Positions 38,305 to 50,834 are shown, counted from the stretch's first letter. The stretch: DNA of 64,000 nt from Aphanomyces cochlioides (GCA_019828595.1 JAHQRK010000018.1:1054001-1118000); one strand, 5' to 3'. Made by a program: numbers and translations. The notes: a model not told the origin generated them from the letters alone.

Positions 38305-41300
38305 TTACTTTGCAAGCACACGCGTCTTCTCCACAAAGCGGATGCCTTCGGCTTCCAATCGAGCCAAGCCAGGCGTGTAAATGTCTGGCGTCGTCGGCGT
38401 CAATACACCATGCGACGCCACATCTCCACGCAAGATCAATTCGACACCAATAGCGGCACTCATGCCGACGGTCTTGGCCATCACTGTGCTTTCTTCATCG
38501 CCATATCTACGAAATCCCAATCTTAAACCAAGCCCAAGGTTGCGAGGCCATACCCGACATAAGTCGACGTGATGAATTCGCGTCGGTCACTGTATTCAAC
38601 GCCAAGTTCATGGTGCATGATGGCCATGTCGCGCTCGCCAGGAGCGTACGAGAGCTTCTTGATCAACAACGCGCAGAACGCGTCAATTGGGGTCGTCGCC
38701 GATGGATCTAAATCCAATCCGTGAGAACAAAATAGGGCCAACAACGTGGCTACCGATAAGAGTCGAGGGATCTTCCAAGCCCAACCATGTCAAGAAGGCT
38801 TCAGCATCGGCAGTCAACGTCTTCTTTCCCTTGAGCTTGGAGATTAGCTCTGGCCATGTGGTAGGAAGAGCTTGCGGGGTTGTGTCCAATAAGCCAAGGA
38901 GGCGGCATTGGTGCATGATGGCACAGTTACCAGCGTAGCGCAGAGTGCCTCGGAAGATCGAGTCGGCATCTACGCACAATTGTAAGGACGAAAGAGTGCT
39001 CAATGAGACCTGCGATGTTGTAAATGTCGGTATAAGGAAGGGAATTGCGGTTTGGAATCTGTTCAAGCGCAAATGCTGGCAGGAAATGCACGCGTTCGGC
39101 AGCCGTGAGCAAATCCTCACTACGAAACAGTCAGCGTCAACTTACTTGGGTCTTCGCTTACCCCTTGACTTGCACAACTTGACCGTCTTTGCGATATTGC
39201 GCGGCGTTTAATGCGGCCATCAACACACCACGAGGGGACCACGAAAACTTGTATCCGATCGGGTTGTCAGCTGCTTCAGGGGCTGGCAAACCACCACAGA
39301 CTGACGAAAAGCTCGCGACACGACCGCCGTTAGCTTGAACTTCATCGATGATCTTCATGGCACTCATGTGATCCTAAAAGTGCCGTGAGATTTGTCATGG
39401 CTTGCTATTCTGTACCATGCCAGGATCCAAACCGAGTTCGCACAAGATGGGCAATCGTTGAGCCTTTGCCTGAGCGTCCAACTCCTGCATCTCTGGGGAA
39501 ATGTAGCTGGCGGTCACGAGCGGGGTGTTGGAGGTCAAGCAGGTCTTGGCAATCGGCACATGCATGGTTGCAGGCAGCAAAGAGACAACGCAGTCAGCTA
39601 AATCGCCGCTGTGAGCATGTAAGCACATTCCCCAAACATACCATCGGCTACAAGTGATGCAACGGCGCTTTGATCTTTGCCCACATCGATCGTCATTGGT
39701 TTCACGGATCGGTTCTTCTTGGTGAACTTTTGAGCCATGGCGGAGGCTTCACCGGGCAAACCAGAAACAATCTACTCGAACAAAATCAGCGCGAAGTCGC
39801 TGGAATGGACTGACCGTGAGAGAATGATTGGGGTCGCGGGTCAAGTATTCGACAAGAGGAGCCGAGACGAGGCCAGCACCAAGGCAGACGATGTTCTTGC
39901 GTTCTTGGGCATCATGCACTGTGACATTGCCACTAAACGACATGCCAGCACCATCCTTAATCTGACGCAAAGTCTGGTCGTATTTGCCTTGGCAGTAGTC
40001 AGGCAATTCCCGAACGTTTGCTTCGGCCCCAGGTGTCAAGTCAGCCAAAGCGTTGATCTTGCGGAGAATCTCATCCAATTCCGCCTACAGTCTTGTATCA
40101 GCGGAGATGTTTTGCGGCGTTTTCATACCCGAGTGTCCATGCTAATTTGGACAATCACACGCGAGACACGAGCCGACGTCGTGGGTGAATCGGCATCGTT
40201 AAAGTTGGGGCGGACTTCACATTCGATGACGGCAAAGCCGCCATTGTGCGACTCGACGAGGTTGAGCACATTGTCCAACAGACCACTGTCAAACATGTGG
40301 CCTTCAAATTGGACGCAGGTGCTACCGGCAATTGCTGCTGCTTCCGAAGCGTATTGATGCGCTTTTGAGCGTTCGCGCTCGAGCCGCATCGATTGAATGT
40401 ACTCATACTTGGGGCTCAGTTTGCCATTTTCAGCAATCACGGCGCCTTCCAATTCAACAGGTAAGGTTGCAGAGTCGCCAGACGACAACGTCTAGGAATT
40501 CAACGGTGAGAAACAAAAGACGGCGAGGAATTTACATTGAGAAAGCCGACCAAGTGGTTGCCAAAGTGTGTCGACGATTCAGTCGGCAATTCACTGGGCA
40601 AAATGTCCACGCCCATCATCATGACACTATTGTCCTGTGAGATAAAGCACATGGAAACAAATTGCAAACCCTGGAGAGCCCGCAAGTCCTGCCTTGGACG
40701 TGCGAGTGTTGATATCGTACAAGTAAAACGGGTCTTCGATCGTGGTCGATCGATCCAAAAACTCGACGCTTCCGCCCAAATCGCAGGAAATATCCGCAAC
40801 ACCTTGGAGTTTTGGTTCGCCACCCGCAAGTCGCGTCAAGTCCTCAATTTGATCCTTTGTAATCAATCGAGGATAACTAGAGATTTCCATCAAACGCTGC
40901 GATCAGTAAGATGCATTTCCATACCGATCGTCCCAGTACATGCAGTTGACCAAAAGCGAAGTGTATGGCGCAATGTTTTTGTGAAACACTGGAACATATT
41001 CATCAGGATTCTTGTAGTAATGGTCCTTGGAGAATTCCTTCTTATCCTTGTGTTCCACCTACAGAGAGTTGTCAGACTTCACGAGTAGATGACATCAAGA
41101 TCGACCATGTGCTGTTCGTTGACGACGCAGCCATAGACCAAATGGCGATTTGGTGGCATGTGTGGCAGCTCGGATGGGTCGACCATCTTGTGTGGCAGCA
41201 ATTTGAACATTTCCTGAGCACCTTTCGACACATTGCCGTTGCCCGTGAAGACGAACGTCAATGGAGCCAAGTCGGCGGGCAGGCCGTTCTTTTGAATGAG

Positions 41301-42012
41301 TTCACCAGCAGCGACAACTGCTTCCTTGGCACGGTCCAAGTCGGGGTACATATACGCAGATCCAATATTTACAAAAGGTGACGAATACCTAAAAATGTAC
41401 TTGACATCACAAATCCTTCAATGGAGATTACCCCTTGTTGATCAAACGTTCACCAAGGCCACGGAAGCCTGCCAGCATACCTGCACGACCGGCATATCCT
41501 CCAAACGCAATCAATCGTCGGCCATTTCGTTGACCACCTTCACATCCCTGTCATAAATAATTGATAGAACGGAGTTTACCTTGGGTGATGCACTCATAAT
41601 CAATCATGCGAATGCGCTTTTCCAAGATCGCATCAAGGAGCTTCATGTTTTCTGGCTGGGCTTTGATTGTGTGCGAAAAAAACATGTAGGTCTTGTCTGG
41701 CAGCAATTTATCAATGGGGACTTGTTTGACCCCCACAATCACATTGGCAGGGGATAGATCATCCGTGACAGTCGCGCCAGCGGCAGTGTATTGATCGTCT
41801 GTGAAAATACGCTGCGTGCTGGGTTGGACACGAACTTGAATGCCAGCCTGGACAAGTTCCTGTACATGACTTGGAGTCACCGGTGCACGTCGTTCCCATT
41901 TGTTGTAGACTTCTCGCACGACGCCGACGCATTTAGCAGGCGTCTGGGCAGAAGAAGACAAGTATCGACGCATTGGATGCAGCGCCTTTGGGCGAAGTAG
42001 CGACTGAATCAT
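38305..42012 (-). CDS. AASS: Bifunctional lysine-ketoglutarate reductase / saccharopine dehydrogenase
   Basis: Catalyses the first two steps of mitochondrial lysine breakdown: lysine plus 2-oxoglutarate to saccharopine, then to aminoadipate semialdehyde plus glutamate. Fifteen exons with 35-48 nt introns sum exactly to 1034 residues. The N-terminal LKR half has VVREVYNKWERRAPVTPSHV, IAFGGYAGRAGMLAGF and TFVFTGNGNVSKGAQ. The bridge carries VMMMGVDILPSELP. The SDH half has the nucleotide-binding VCLGAGLVSAPLVEYL, CELGLDPGMDHMSAMK and YCNG-like FSSVCGGLPAPEAADNP. The start at ATG 42012 gives an Arg/Ser-rich leader (LLRPKALHPMRRYLSSS) fitting a mitochondrial presequence. Introns lie at 41538-41579, 41389-41431, 41059-41093, 40877-40924, 40627-40669, 40492-40535, 40085-40128, 39772-39814, 39598-39641, 39374-39415, 39120-39161, 38970-39009, 38708-38753 and 38507-38553. 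Confidence 0.95.
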
Positions 42013-42700
42013 CCTTCTTCGCAGTTGAGGTCCAAATGGAAAGTGAAGTCTCAAGCTGGAGTGAATTTTCAACAATCAGCCAATCATTTTCGATGTTGGT
42101 CTCAATTTTGACCAATAAAATACTGATTTCAAATTGCACCTTGAAGTTGACTTTTTGCGTCTGTCTCAAGAGCTGCCATGGCTGCATCACCACAGTCGAC
42201 TTGCCAAGACAAAGGAAAGAGATTTCGCATAGCACCCACGGATTTGATGCGCTAGCTCGAAAGAGGCGCGGAGATACATGCTTTAGCTTGAGGGAATGTC
42301 CAGTAGAGACTCTGTGGCATATGTTATCCTCACGAGGAATATCGTATCGCCTCGCATCCATAAGCACGACGAGCTACAACGGCACAACCGACAACAATCC
42401 AAATTATTAAACGAATGTTTCAAAGAATGGGGAGATTGTGGAGCCGCTCTAGCTGAAGAAAGAAGGCATACATGGATGATTTGAAATCCTATCACTCAGG
42501 TATGGACACGTGTTTTCCTCCGTGATTGCGTAAGAAGTAAGTCCTGGCGTGTTTAACCACAGATTGCTCAAGAAACTAAAGTCGGGTCGCTGTGGAATGA
42601 AAAAGTCGTGGCTCTAGTGCAGGTCGGGTTTGTACGACGAGCATTGCCAAGTTTGGCATAGAAAATCCTCTGTCCACATTGATTTTACGACAAGATAAAC
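42013..42700. other. LKR/SDH upstream region with one doubtful small ORF
   Basis: Contains CCAAT motifs near 42080 and 42110 in the LKR/SDH promoter area. A plus-strand ORF at 42296-42484 encodes 62 residues with a charged helix and two Cys (LLNECFKEWGDCGAALAEE). It has no domain I recognise and could be one exon of a small gene, but flanking splice sites are not convincing. The rest shows nothing I can name. Confidence 0.35.
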
Positions 42701-43617
42701 CTAGAGCTTGGCAGCAGCTGCTTCATCGATGAACCAGTGGACTTGACCATGAGTAGGAAGCACGCGAGCAGCAGGAAGAGAGGGTGTTTGTTCTTCCAAG
42801 CCAAGCATGTGACGCATGAGTGGTGCTTTGCTTTCACCCGTGGCGACAAATGCAACCTAGTGCTCTGTGAGAAATGTTTTCGTGTCGAATTACCGAAGCA
42901 GCGTTGTTGACAACTGGATACGTGAGTGTGATGCGCTTCGGAGGTGGCTTGGGCGAGTCCGAAATTGAAGCCACCCACAAGGTCGACTCGTTCAACAGAG
43001 CATGGCCAGGGAAAAGCGAGCAAGTATGGCCGTCAGGACCCATTCCCAACAAGATCACATCAAAGCGAGGCAACTAAAGTCATTCATGACGTCTAGCGGT
43101 TGTTTTTACCATACCTCTGTTCCCCAAACGCTGCAGAGTTTATCCGTGTAATCTTGAGCGACAACGTCGGGATCCTCGTTCATGGCAATCGTATAAATTT
43201 GGTTGGAGGGAATGGGGACCTACAAATCGATATGAATTCAACAACAAGCGAATCTGCATGGTACGTGTTCGAAGAGTGCGTCGTGGCACGCAAGGTAGTT
43301 GCTATCGGCATGATCCAGGGGAACACAGCGTTCATCAGCAAAGAACACGTGCCACTTTGAAAAGTCCACGCCATCCTTCAATGAGGACAAACCCTTTTCA
43401 AGGATCTACTCGACGATGAGCACAAACGGAATCTCAAGGAAAGTTATACCTTTGGCAACGAGCCTCCCGACAACGCGACCGTGAATCGTCCAGTCTTGGC
43501 GATGGCTTCGTGGCTGAGCTCAGCTACCAACTTTGCAACCGCCGATCCCACAGCATCGCCATTCGAGCCGATGTGGACTACTTTGCCATTTTCGTACGTC
43601 GTCACACGGGTCGTCAT
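42701..43617 (-). CDS. PGLS: 6-phosphogluconolactonase
   Basis: Hydrolyses 6-phosphogluconolactone in the oxidative pentose phosphate pathway, cytosolic. Five exons: 43617-43450, 43405-43265, 43219-43115, 43073-42894 and 42856-42701, giving 249 residues, the usual length. Introns are 44, 45, 41 and 37 nt. Motifs in order are [45 protein letters not shown] and a C-terminal HWFIDEAAA, all characteristic of the family. An upstream in-frame ATG at 43671 would add 18 hydrophobic residues (KAGFVVVSVLWPLLW), perhaps a membrane anchor or simply leader sequence. The shorter start matches homologues better. A cluster of TATCCGGATA repeats begins about 90 bp upstream. Confidence 0.93.
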
Positions 43618-43709
43618 TCTCCACAGCAATGGCCAAAGCACACTGACGACGACAAAGCCTGCCTTCAGCATGTTTGGGTTCGTAGAACTGGTGATTGGTC
43701 CATTCTTCA

Positions 43710-44010
43710 TTATCCGGATATACCCAATCAATAACAAATTGTCCAGGATCTTATCCGGCAATTTCCGCATAAGTATCGATTATCCGGATATTGTTAAACT
43801 TATCAGTCCTTTCAAAGCTCTGAGGAGCATTCCAGCATTTCATGCGCGTATTGCGTTGAGTTGTATCGATTCTTGGGAATCTTTTCGCCGAGAGCGAGTA
43901 CAGCGTACACTCTGTAGATGTAAACGACAGGTTGAAAAAGACTGGACGTGGGTGCCCGGATAATGTGATTAATATCCGGAGTAGGCGGATGTGAAATGTT
44001 ATCCGGATAA
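43710..44010. repeat. TATCCGGATA palindrome cluster, possible MITE
   Basis: The self-complementary TATCCGGATA occurs at 43711-43720, 43781-43790 and 44000-44009, with close variants at 43752, 43955 and 43972. It fills most of the 433-bp spacer between the divergent PGLS and F-box/TBC genes. The two outermost copies could be terminal inverted repeats of a roughly 300-bp miniature element. One more exact copy lies at 60345-60354. No protein is encoded. Confidence 0.5.
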
Positions 44011-44050
44011 ACAAGACAGATCTTTTTGTTGCGCAACGCCACGCACGTCC

Positions 44051-45820
44051 ATGAGCGGCAATTTGAGCTTCTTTGAATCGATTGCAAAGTCATTGGAAAG
44101 CGTGGCAAAATGGATGGACGCTGCTACGAAAAATGAACCGAAGAGCGTGTCGACTTCAGCAACGAACTATTCAAATCTGACATTTGCACAAGAAAATGCA
44201 GTCAAAAAGGTTAAGTTGGACACCGATTTGTATGCGTCGACGTATCCATCACCATTTCGTACAACTACTTCGCGCAAAAAGGTATGAGCGAGGTCTAAGA
44301 GAGGATCTTGATGATATGCAGGATGCACGAATTCTTCAAATGGACGATTCCGACGCTGTGATAGACGAGATCGCAACGAGATTTCACCGCAGTGTCTACG
44401 TGAGCAAAAACCCAGACCTCGTTGTCGCTCAAAAGCTCTACACACAGGCCAAGGTAGCTAAAAACAAAGATAACCTCACAATATGTATATCTAGACGCTA
44501 CACTTGAGTAATATGGCGGAGTACAGGCGGCATTTAACTCGATTGGATGGCTTGGACCCCAAACAAAAGTGTTCTGTACGTCCTCGAGCTTGGAAATTTA
44601 TCGAGCAGGCCAATTTTAAGTTGACTACAATGGACTCCCTTGTGCGGGACTTTGAAATGATGGTTCGACCCAAGAATGACGCTATACAGAAAATCCTCGA
44701 TAAGGTCATGTCGCTTCATTCATCTATTGAGCATTGTGGTCAAGATGCAATTCGGCTAATCGTCCACGAAATTCAGTCGCTTGGGTCATTCATGGGCTCG
44801 ATGAATGGCGTCTTTACTGATATTTTTACATTTCTATCTCTCAAACAAGTTGCTAATTGCCGTTTGGTTGCGTCCAGTTGGAACAAAGCCATCACAGTCA
44901 AGCGACTCATTTCATACGCGATTGAAACACCGAATCAACGACAACGTTTGTGGATGCATGCGATACAATCACGAATGGGGGGCATCCCAGAGCACGACTA
45001 CAATGCTTTGGCTGCAGAGGCTACGTCAGATCGCAAAAATCAGTTTTACTTGGTGATCGAAGCGGATGTGCGGCGAACGACGTTTGTTCGAGCAGAGCAT
45101 ATCTATCGATCATGCTCGAGAAGGTATCAACGCCCTTGGCGTCTTGGAACTCAAGCTGTGACATCGGCAGGCGACTCCGGGCTACTGAACGACTTGCACT
45201 CAAAATTGGCGCGGATCCTCAAGGCCTACTGCCAGTTAGATCCGAGTGTCGGGTACTGCCATGGAATGACATTTCTCGCCGGGACGATTCTCAGCTGTTT
45301 GGGCTATGACGAAGCAGCTAGCTTTCACGTGCTAGTTGCTTGTATGCTTCAGTACGATATGGCAGAAATGTTTCGTATCCCCGACTTGCCTGGAACAAAA
45401 CGCCGCATGGACCAACTGGATAAACTCGTGCGAATCCACCTGCCAGCCATGGGGAAATGTCTGCTCCAACACAAGATTCATCCTCAAATGTACTCATCGG
45501 GATGGGTCATGAGTCTCTTCTTGAACGAAAGTTCCTTATCCCCTGCCACTGCTTGCGTTCTGTTGGACGAATTCTTGCTCGGTGGATGGCCAGCCATGTT
45601 TTGCATCTATCTCGGTCTCCTCAGTCTCAATGCTTCTCGAATCATCACACCACATTTTAATCGAAGTCTCCAAGCGCTCGTCCAGCTCCCTAAGCAGTTG
45701 GAGACGTCTCTCCTCGCAGCCATAGAGGAAGGAAATTCAAATTTTGTCATTTCAGCACAAGCCCTTGACATGCTCGCGGCAAACTATGACCCCGTCACGT
45801 CGCTCATGGACTACGTTTGA
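44051..45820 (+). CDS. F-box-like plus TBC domain RabGAP
   Basis: Exons 44051-44281, 44322-44453 and 44495-45820 (introns 40 and 41 nt) encode 562 residues. The first 190 residues are helical and charged. Near 230-260 an F-box-like stretch appears (DIFTFLSLKQVANCRLVASS). The C-terminal half is a TBC domain that stimulates GTP hydrolysis by Rab proteins: the arginine-finger motif IEADVRRT (I-x-x-D-x-x-R), the glutamine-finger YCQ in LKAYCQLDPSVGYCHGM, then the hydrophobic helices of the fold. Both catalytic fingers are present, so it should be an active GAP. The pairing with an F-box suggests ubiquitin-ligase coupling; that is inference. The start follows the TATCCGGATA repeats by 40 bp. Confidence 0.85.
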
Positions 45821-46867
45821 TGCACAAATGTGTGCACCACTTACTTCATCTTGTCCTCGACGTGAAATTTTTCACGCTACCTTGATATGCGGACAAGACA
45901 TGATTGAAGCGGCCTAAGACTTGATGAGAGGCACCGTGGCGAATATGGAAAGCGAAATGGAATTGATGTCCAAGTGCCCAGTGAACAAGATAATATTGGA
46001 GTATCGTGCTGAAATGCATCGTCCTTTCTTCGACGCTCTTCCCGCCAAAGATGCTACCTTGTCTGTATATCGACGAGAGTCAATGTCTGCGCTTAGCGCA
46101 TGTGGAGCTGCTTACGAAGAACCCGATGTATCCTGGCGCTCGACAGCATGTGTGCGATGTTTGGTTCCTGCGATATGGCTTGCTGTCGGTTGTTCCGTTT
46201 TCTAATTTGCTCGGGATTTCCATGCGACGACGACTCCTGTCGAAATATTTGACTCGAAGATGCCAGAAGAGACCCATGTTGGAACGCAGCGAAGGTTGAT
46301 GGAGAGCGCGTCGCGCGGATGCGAGCAGTGGTGACTCTAGTATTCGTGTCTCCTTTGCCACGACCTGCCACCCGCCACGAAGTGATCAACGAAGATGAAA
46401 TCAGCAATAAAGAAGCCACTACTCGCATCTGCGCGACGCGACCTGCATCAATCTTCGCTACGTTCCAACTTGTGCGTCTTCCGGTCATCTTCGAGTCAAA
46501 TATTTTGACGGGAGTCGCTGTTGATCTATAGCATTTTAGAAAACAGTACAACCGACGCCACTCGGAATCGCACCCCATTCGGTGAATCTTCCTAATCGAG
46601 TTGCTCCTGCACGTGGACTGACTCTAGCGCTGATCACATATGCGGGTGCTGTATCTTGACTGAGAGTGTCGAGAGGTGAGGCAATCATTTTTCAATTATT
46701 TCTCTTGTGAGACGTTCACAAGAATTCCTTGAATCCATTCGTCTCCTTCCGCATTTGTCCTTCTTTGCTATTGCATCGTGTATGTATTCATAAACTGAAT
46801 TATCCTTCGAGTTAGCTGGAAATGATCGTCCAACTACATCTAGCTATGTCTTCACTCGTAGTCCTCT
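45821..46867. other. One-kb spacer, no convincing gene
   Basis: Lies between the stops of the F-box/TBC gene and the TM9 gene, which converge. Plus-strand frames at 45921-46205 and 46006-46299 overlap in different phases. One contains KMLPCLYIDESQCLRLAHVELL, which reads like a decayed coding sequence but matches no family I know. The inverted repeat at 46230-46518 is inside. The remainder, 46600-46867, is plain AT-rich sequence. Confidence 0.45.
46230..46518. repeat. Long hairpin-forming inverted repeat
   Basis: Arms 46230-46331 and 46416-46518 are reverse complements at roughly 80 percent or better by eye, with an 84-bp spacer. The core begins with AAATATTTGACTCGAAGATG on the left, mirrored on the right, and runs through matching GTTGGAACG, AGCGAAG and GCGTCGCGC blocks. 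A transcript would fold into a stem of about 100 bp. It may be a duplicated decayed gene fragment. Confidence 0.7.
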
Positions 46868-48978
46868 CTATTCGCTCTTGATGTTTCGGTATATTCTCTT
46901 GGTGAAGGTACTGCTTCCAAAGTACCCAATTGTGCCGCACATGACAAAGAAAGCAAAACAGAAGAGCGCCCTAGACAAAGAGGATTATCAGGACTGTCCA
47001 CGTGACATTAAAGTACATGTAGCCAAAATAAAAACTGGTTTGCAAGAAGCCCGACATGTTGGTCTTGAAAAAGTAAAAGTAAATCGAGTACAAGAAGACG
47101 TAGATGGCCGTACTACCCGCAGCTGTAAACGACGTCCAGTGCCAATGGTAATTTTCGGAATTGAGCAAAAAGTACGTGCATACAATCGTCACACACAACG
47201 TCACGATCGTCAAGATCAAAAAGACCAACAGCATGAAGCCATAGACGTAGTAAAACTTGTAGTTCCAGAAAGATGCAAAGATGAAGTACATTTCAATGAA
47301 GATGGAACCAAATGGCAAAATACCCGTCAAGAGGATCAATACCTACACAACGTAAGATCAATATCAACTCCTCGAGGAATGTGGACTTACCCATGGACGC
47401 AAATACCATCGACATTCAGGAATTTCTCGAGGGAACTTGTTGACACGGCAAGGAAATCCACGCTTGGCAGCTCCATGACGTCCCAAAATTGTACCCAGCA
47501 CAGCCAATGGGCAGGAGACGAAAAACCAAACGCCAACAACTTGGATAATCGTGAAAAAAGGAATGGCATACGTCGTGCCATACGCAATCGAGGTCAGGTT
47601 GATGAAGAAAATGGAGACGAATATCACACCAGGGAGCAAGCCCGCAGACAAAACCATCGCCTTGATCCATTCTTTTGAGACACGGGGATAGAAAAATTGG
47701 TGGTACGAGGCGCCACTAGCCCAGCCGTTCGCCAAAGAGGACAACGCGTAGCAGGTCAATCCGACCGATACAACACCACCTGGCTTCATGTACAAAGAAC
47801 TTATGATGGAAATCATAATGAGTAGGAAGCTCAATACGAGCAATTGGGCACCAGTCCCGACCAAAGCACAAAACAAGAGCAAATGATGAGGCGCACGGAA
47901 AACGTCACCATGAAGCAATTTCCACCCAGAAGAACCTTCGTCTTTCAGAATCGAGCTCGTTTGGCCAGGTTCAAGCATGAGTTCATCTTCGTCGGCGGCA
48001 AACTTGGCATAATCTTGTCGAAGCGTTCGAAGGAGAATCAAAGCAACAAGGCCGCAAAGGAAAATGACCATCATGAACGAATTGAAGATGCTAAACCAAT
48101 GGATTTGATGCTCGAAAAATCTGTGCCAGCATGTCATCAATCGCTGAATCAGCACACTTACTCATCTTCCAAGTAGCGATCGAAACGGTCGTCAAATTCA
48201 ATCGTCGTCGGCGTCCACTTGACTTCGTAGGTAAACTCAATTTTCCTAGAGGGCAGACGCTTAGACTTGATCAAGCGGATTGAGCAAACTTGTTGGCTTG
48301 AATTGTCGTTGCGACCTCAGCGTAGCTCAAATTGACATGGATAATGTTGGGGCCATTGTACGAGATGCTAAAGCGCTTATGGGTGTAAATCAAATGATCT
48401 CCCACAGAAAACTAGAAGTGTATCGTTGGACATAAGCGAATCAAACAAACTATGTACCTCCTTGAGGATATCAGGATCGTCGTCCTCCGTAATGACCTTG
48501 CCAACCAAGCCCCAAACAGGAAGATCATCCACACTCATTTGGTACCAGTAATGCTCATCGACAGCATCAATAAACTCTTGTGCTTCTGAGCCTGAAAACA
48601 TTTGCGAGCACAGTGTGGTCTTTGGTGTATCCACACCAAATTTCAACGCCATGCCCGAGTTGAAGAGCTCATTTCCTTCCAAAATCTCACCAATGCCAAG
48701 AGCATGGGCTTCTGGAAGTTCAAGTCCATCCGCTTTACAAAACGGCAGCGAGTTGTACGTATACGTCTCCTGTGGATTATTGAACGGCCCGATCTTGTTG
48801 ACCCACACGACGACTTCCTCTTCCAATTTATACTGCAAGCAGACGAGTTCAGTGCCTGTAAAGCTGGAGAATGGCTTACCTCATGCGTCTCTACATCGGC
48901 AAGTGCTACTTGACTGCACGCTGCCATGATCCACAGCCCATAGATCCATCTTGCCATCGCCGTGGACAATCCCATCAT
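46868..48978 (-). CDS. Transmembrane 9 superfamily member (nonaspanin)
   Basis: A nine-pass endomembrane protein of Golgi and endosomes, 612 residues, the usual size. Seven exons: 48978-48880, 48832-48458, 48411-48290, 48245-48162, 48120-47391, 47342-47017 and 46970-46868, with introns of 41-48 nt. A signal peptide ([17 protein letters not shown]) opens the protein. The lumenal domain shows [20 protein letters not shown] and [13 protein letters not shown]. The first membrane segment carries the signature [20 protein letters not shown]. Eight further segments follow, and the tail [11 protein letters not shown] fits the family C-terminus with its KxD/E-type Golgi retrieval signal. The last intron choice (46971-47016) restores the conserved GYF..S...KRIYRN ending. 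Two start Mets lie in tandem (48978, 48975). Confidence 0.95.
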
Positions 48979-49252
48979 CTGCTCTTGTCCTCAAACTGAC
49001 GCCAAAGATGAAGAATATTCCCACACTCTTTAGAACTAATTACCTCTATATATAAATATGTTATAATAAGATAAGTGAGTTATTTTCTTCATATAAGATC
49101 TATCCCATTTCGATTACCTGTATAATTTAATATTCGATGTGTTGGCAGATTCTGATTGGCTGATCCAGTGGACATTTGACAAAGTGGATTTTGTGCCATG
49201 GACACGATGAAGCGATCATGGAGACGGAAGGAGCCAAGAAGATTACAATTAC

Positions 49253-50834
49253 TCAAAGAAACGTCAATGCAATATCGCGGAAGGCTTGAATTGTGCCAGC
49301 GACCATACCAACGATGCCAAATACTACGATAGAAATGTGTAACAGCCAAGATAACCACGAGAGATTTGACTGCATCAACGCCAAGTACAAGATTGGTGGG
49401 ATAATGATCGCAAGCATGCTCGACCCGACCGCACCAAAGAGACTGATGAGCAAGCCAACATTGGGAACACAGACTGCGACTAGCATAAGCGTTGTGCAAA
49501 GCATCGAGCGGAACAGCGTTCGACGGACTTCGTACTGCGACGTGTTGAGAACGTTGACCAAAACACGTGGAATGGGAGCTGGTGCCAGCGTTGCAGCAGC
49601 TGCTAGGTTTGTCATACGGGCTGGACATGGAAGGCCTTCGAATGACTTGATATTGGGCGTCAGGTAGCCGTGGCGAAGCAAAAGTTTCTCAAGCACCTCA
49701 AGGGCGGGATAGAATTGAATGGGAAACGTGAAGAGGCAAGCAAGAGCCAAGAGGAGGTTGGCCTACTCACACTTGGTCAAAATACCATGGAATGCAGCTC
49801 AAACCAAGGCAACGGGCCAGCCTGGAAAGTATTTCTGAAGCACAGCCGTCATGCTGCCACTCTCGATAGTACCGAACGCGAGGACTGGCATTTCACCAAG
49901 GAGGAGAAAGAGAACCAAGATGCACGCCATGGTCGTCAGAAGAACACAGCGGAAGCGATACTTTTCTTGCATGTCCTTTTCCATCGGGAGCACGAGCCCG
50001 ATGCCTTCGAAGCTGTACACGGCAGTGCCTAAAGCTCAATGTCAAGCAATATCACTTCAATGGCAGGAAGTACCGTAAAACTCTGCTAAACGCTGCCACG
50101 TGAAGGCTTCCGATGGATGAAATGCTGTTGCATCACTGGGGACATAGCTCAGCGTGTAGTAAAAGACGATTGCGATGCCCAAGAAGACAGCGGCATTGGC
50201 TACACAAAGTCAGCATCCATCTTTCAAGCTTTAGGTCGCACCAAAGGCTGAAAACGGAGTGATGCTATGGAGACTTCGAATCCACGACAAGCCCAAGATG
50301 ACTGGAAAGACAAGCAAGATGATCTGTCGGTCTTGAAACTCTTGCGCCACCCTACAATGCTTGAACCAAGGCACGTCATGAAGCAGTACTTGGCTGGTAA
50401 GATGGCGTGGAGATTTGTCGCCACGACTGTGAAGTAAACGCAGCAAAAGCTGAGCTGTGTCCCAACGAGGAATACGTTGACGATGGCTTTGCCACGGTGG
50501 CCCAAGATACGCTTCGACACTTCGCCAAATGATACACCGACGTCCGGACTGACTCTGTGCTTGCAGAAGAGCAACAGATCCATGTTGTACATGCACAAGA
50601 CGACCTACAAGACGAGTCGGAAGAGAGTTCAAGAGCCGACATCAGTACCACAAACAAATAGAAGACGGGAGCCACAACAACACCAACTTTGGCAAACGCA
50701 AATGGTAACGAGAGAGCACCAGCGCCAATATTACCCTTGAGTAAGTGAAGCACAACCTCCCAGGTTGTCAAGAGAGGTGCCTTCACAGCACTCAGACGAC
50801 GCAAGGCGGCACCGGATTGACGCCGACCGTCCAT
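49253..50834 (-). CDS. AAAP/SLC36-type amino-acid transporter
   Basis: A membrane permease, 456 residues, about 11 hydrophobic segments. Exons 50834-50649, 50604-50390, 50351-50242, 50199-50074, 50028-49805 and 49762-49253 are joined by introns of 38-45 nt. The first membrane helix has the family hallmark KGNIGAGALSLPFAF. Later segments show FLLLGEMPVLAFG-like helices and VYSFEGIGLVLPMEKDM, which is typical of the auxin/amino-acid permease and PAT (SLC36) group. The substrate cannot be read from the sequence. The start ATG 50834 is followed by a short Arg/Ser-rich cytoplasmic tail. About 85 bp upstream begins an inverted, truncated copy of part of the neighbouring GTPase-SH2 gene, which probably lies in this gene's promoter or leader. 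Confidence 0.92.

Noticed and set aside
46878..47678. A 266-codon plus-strand frame over the TM9 gene
   Set aside because: It is antisense to the conserved TM9 membrane segments and is rich in Lys/Arg/Gln as expected from reverse reading of hydrophobic codons.
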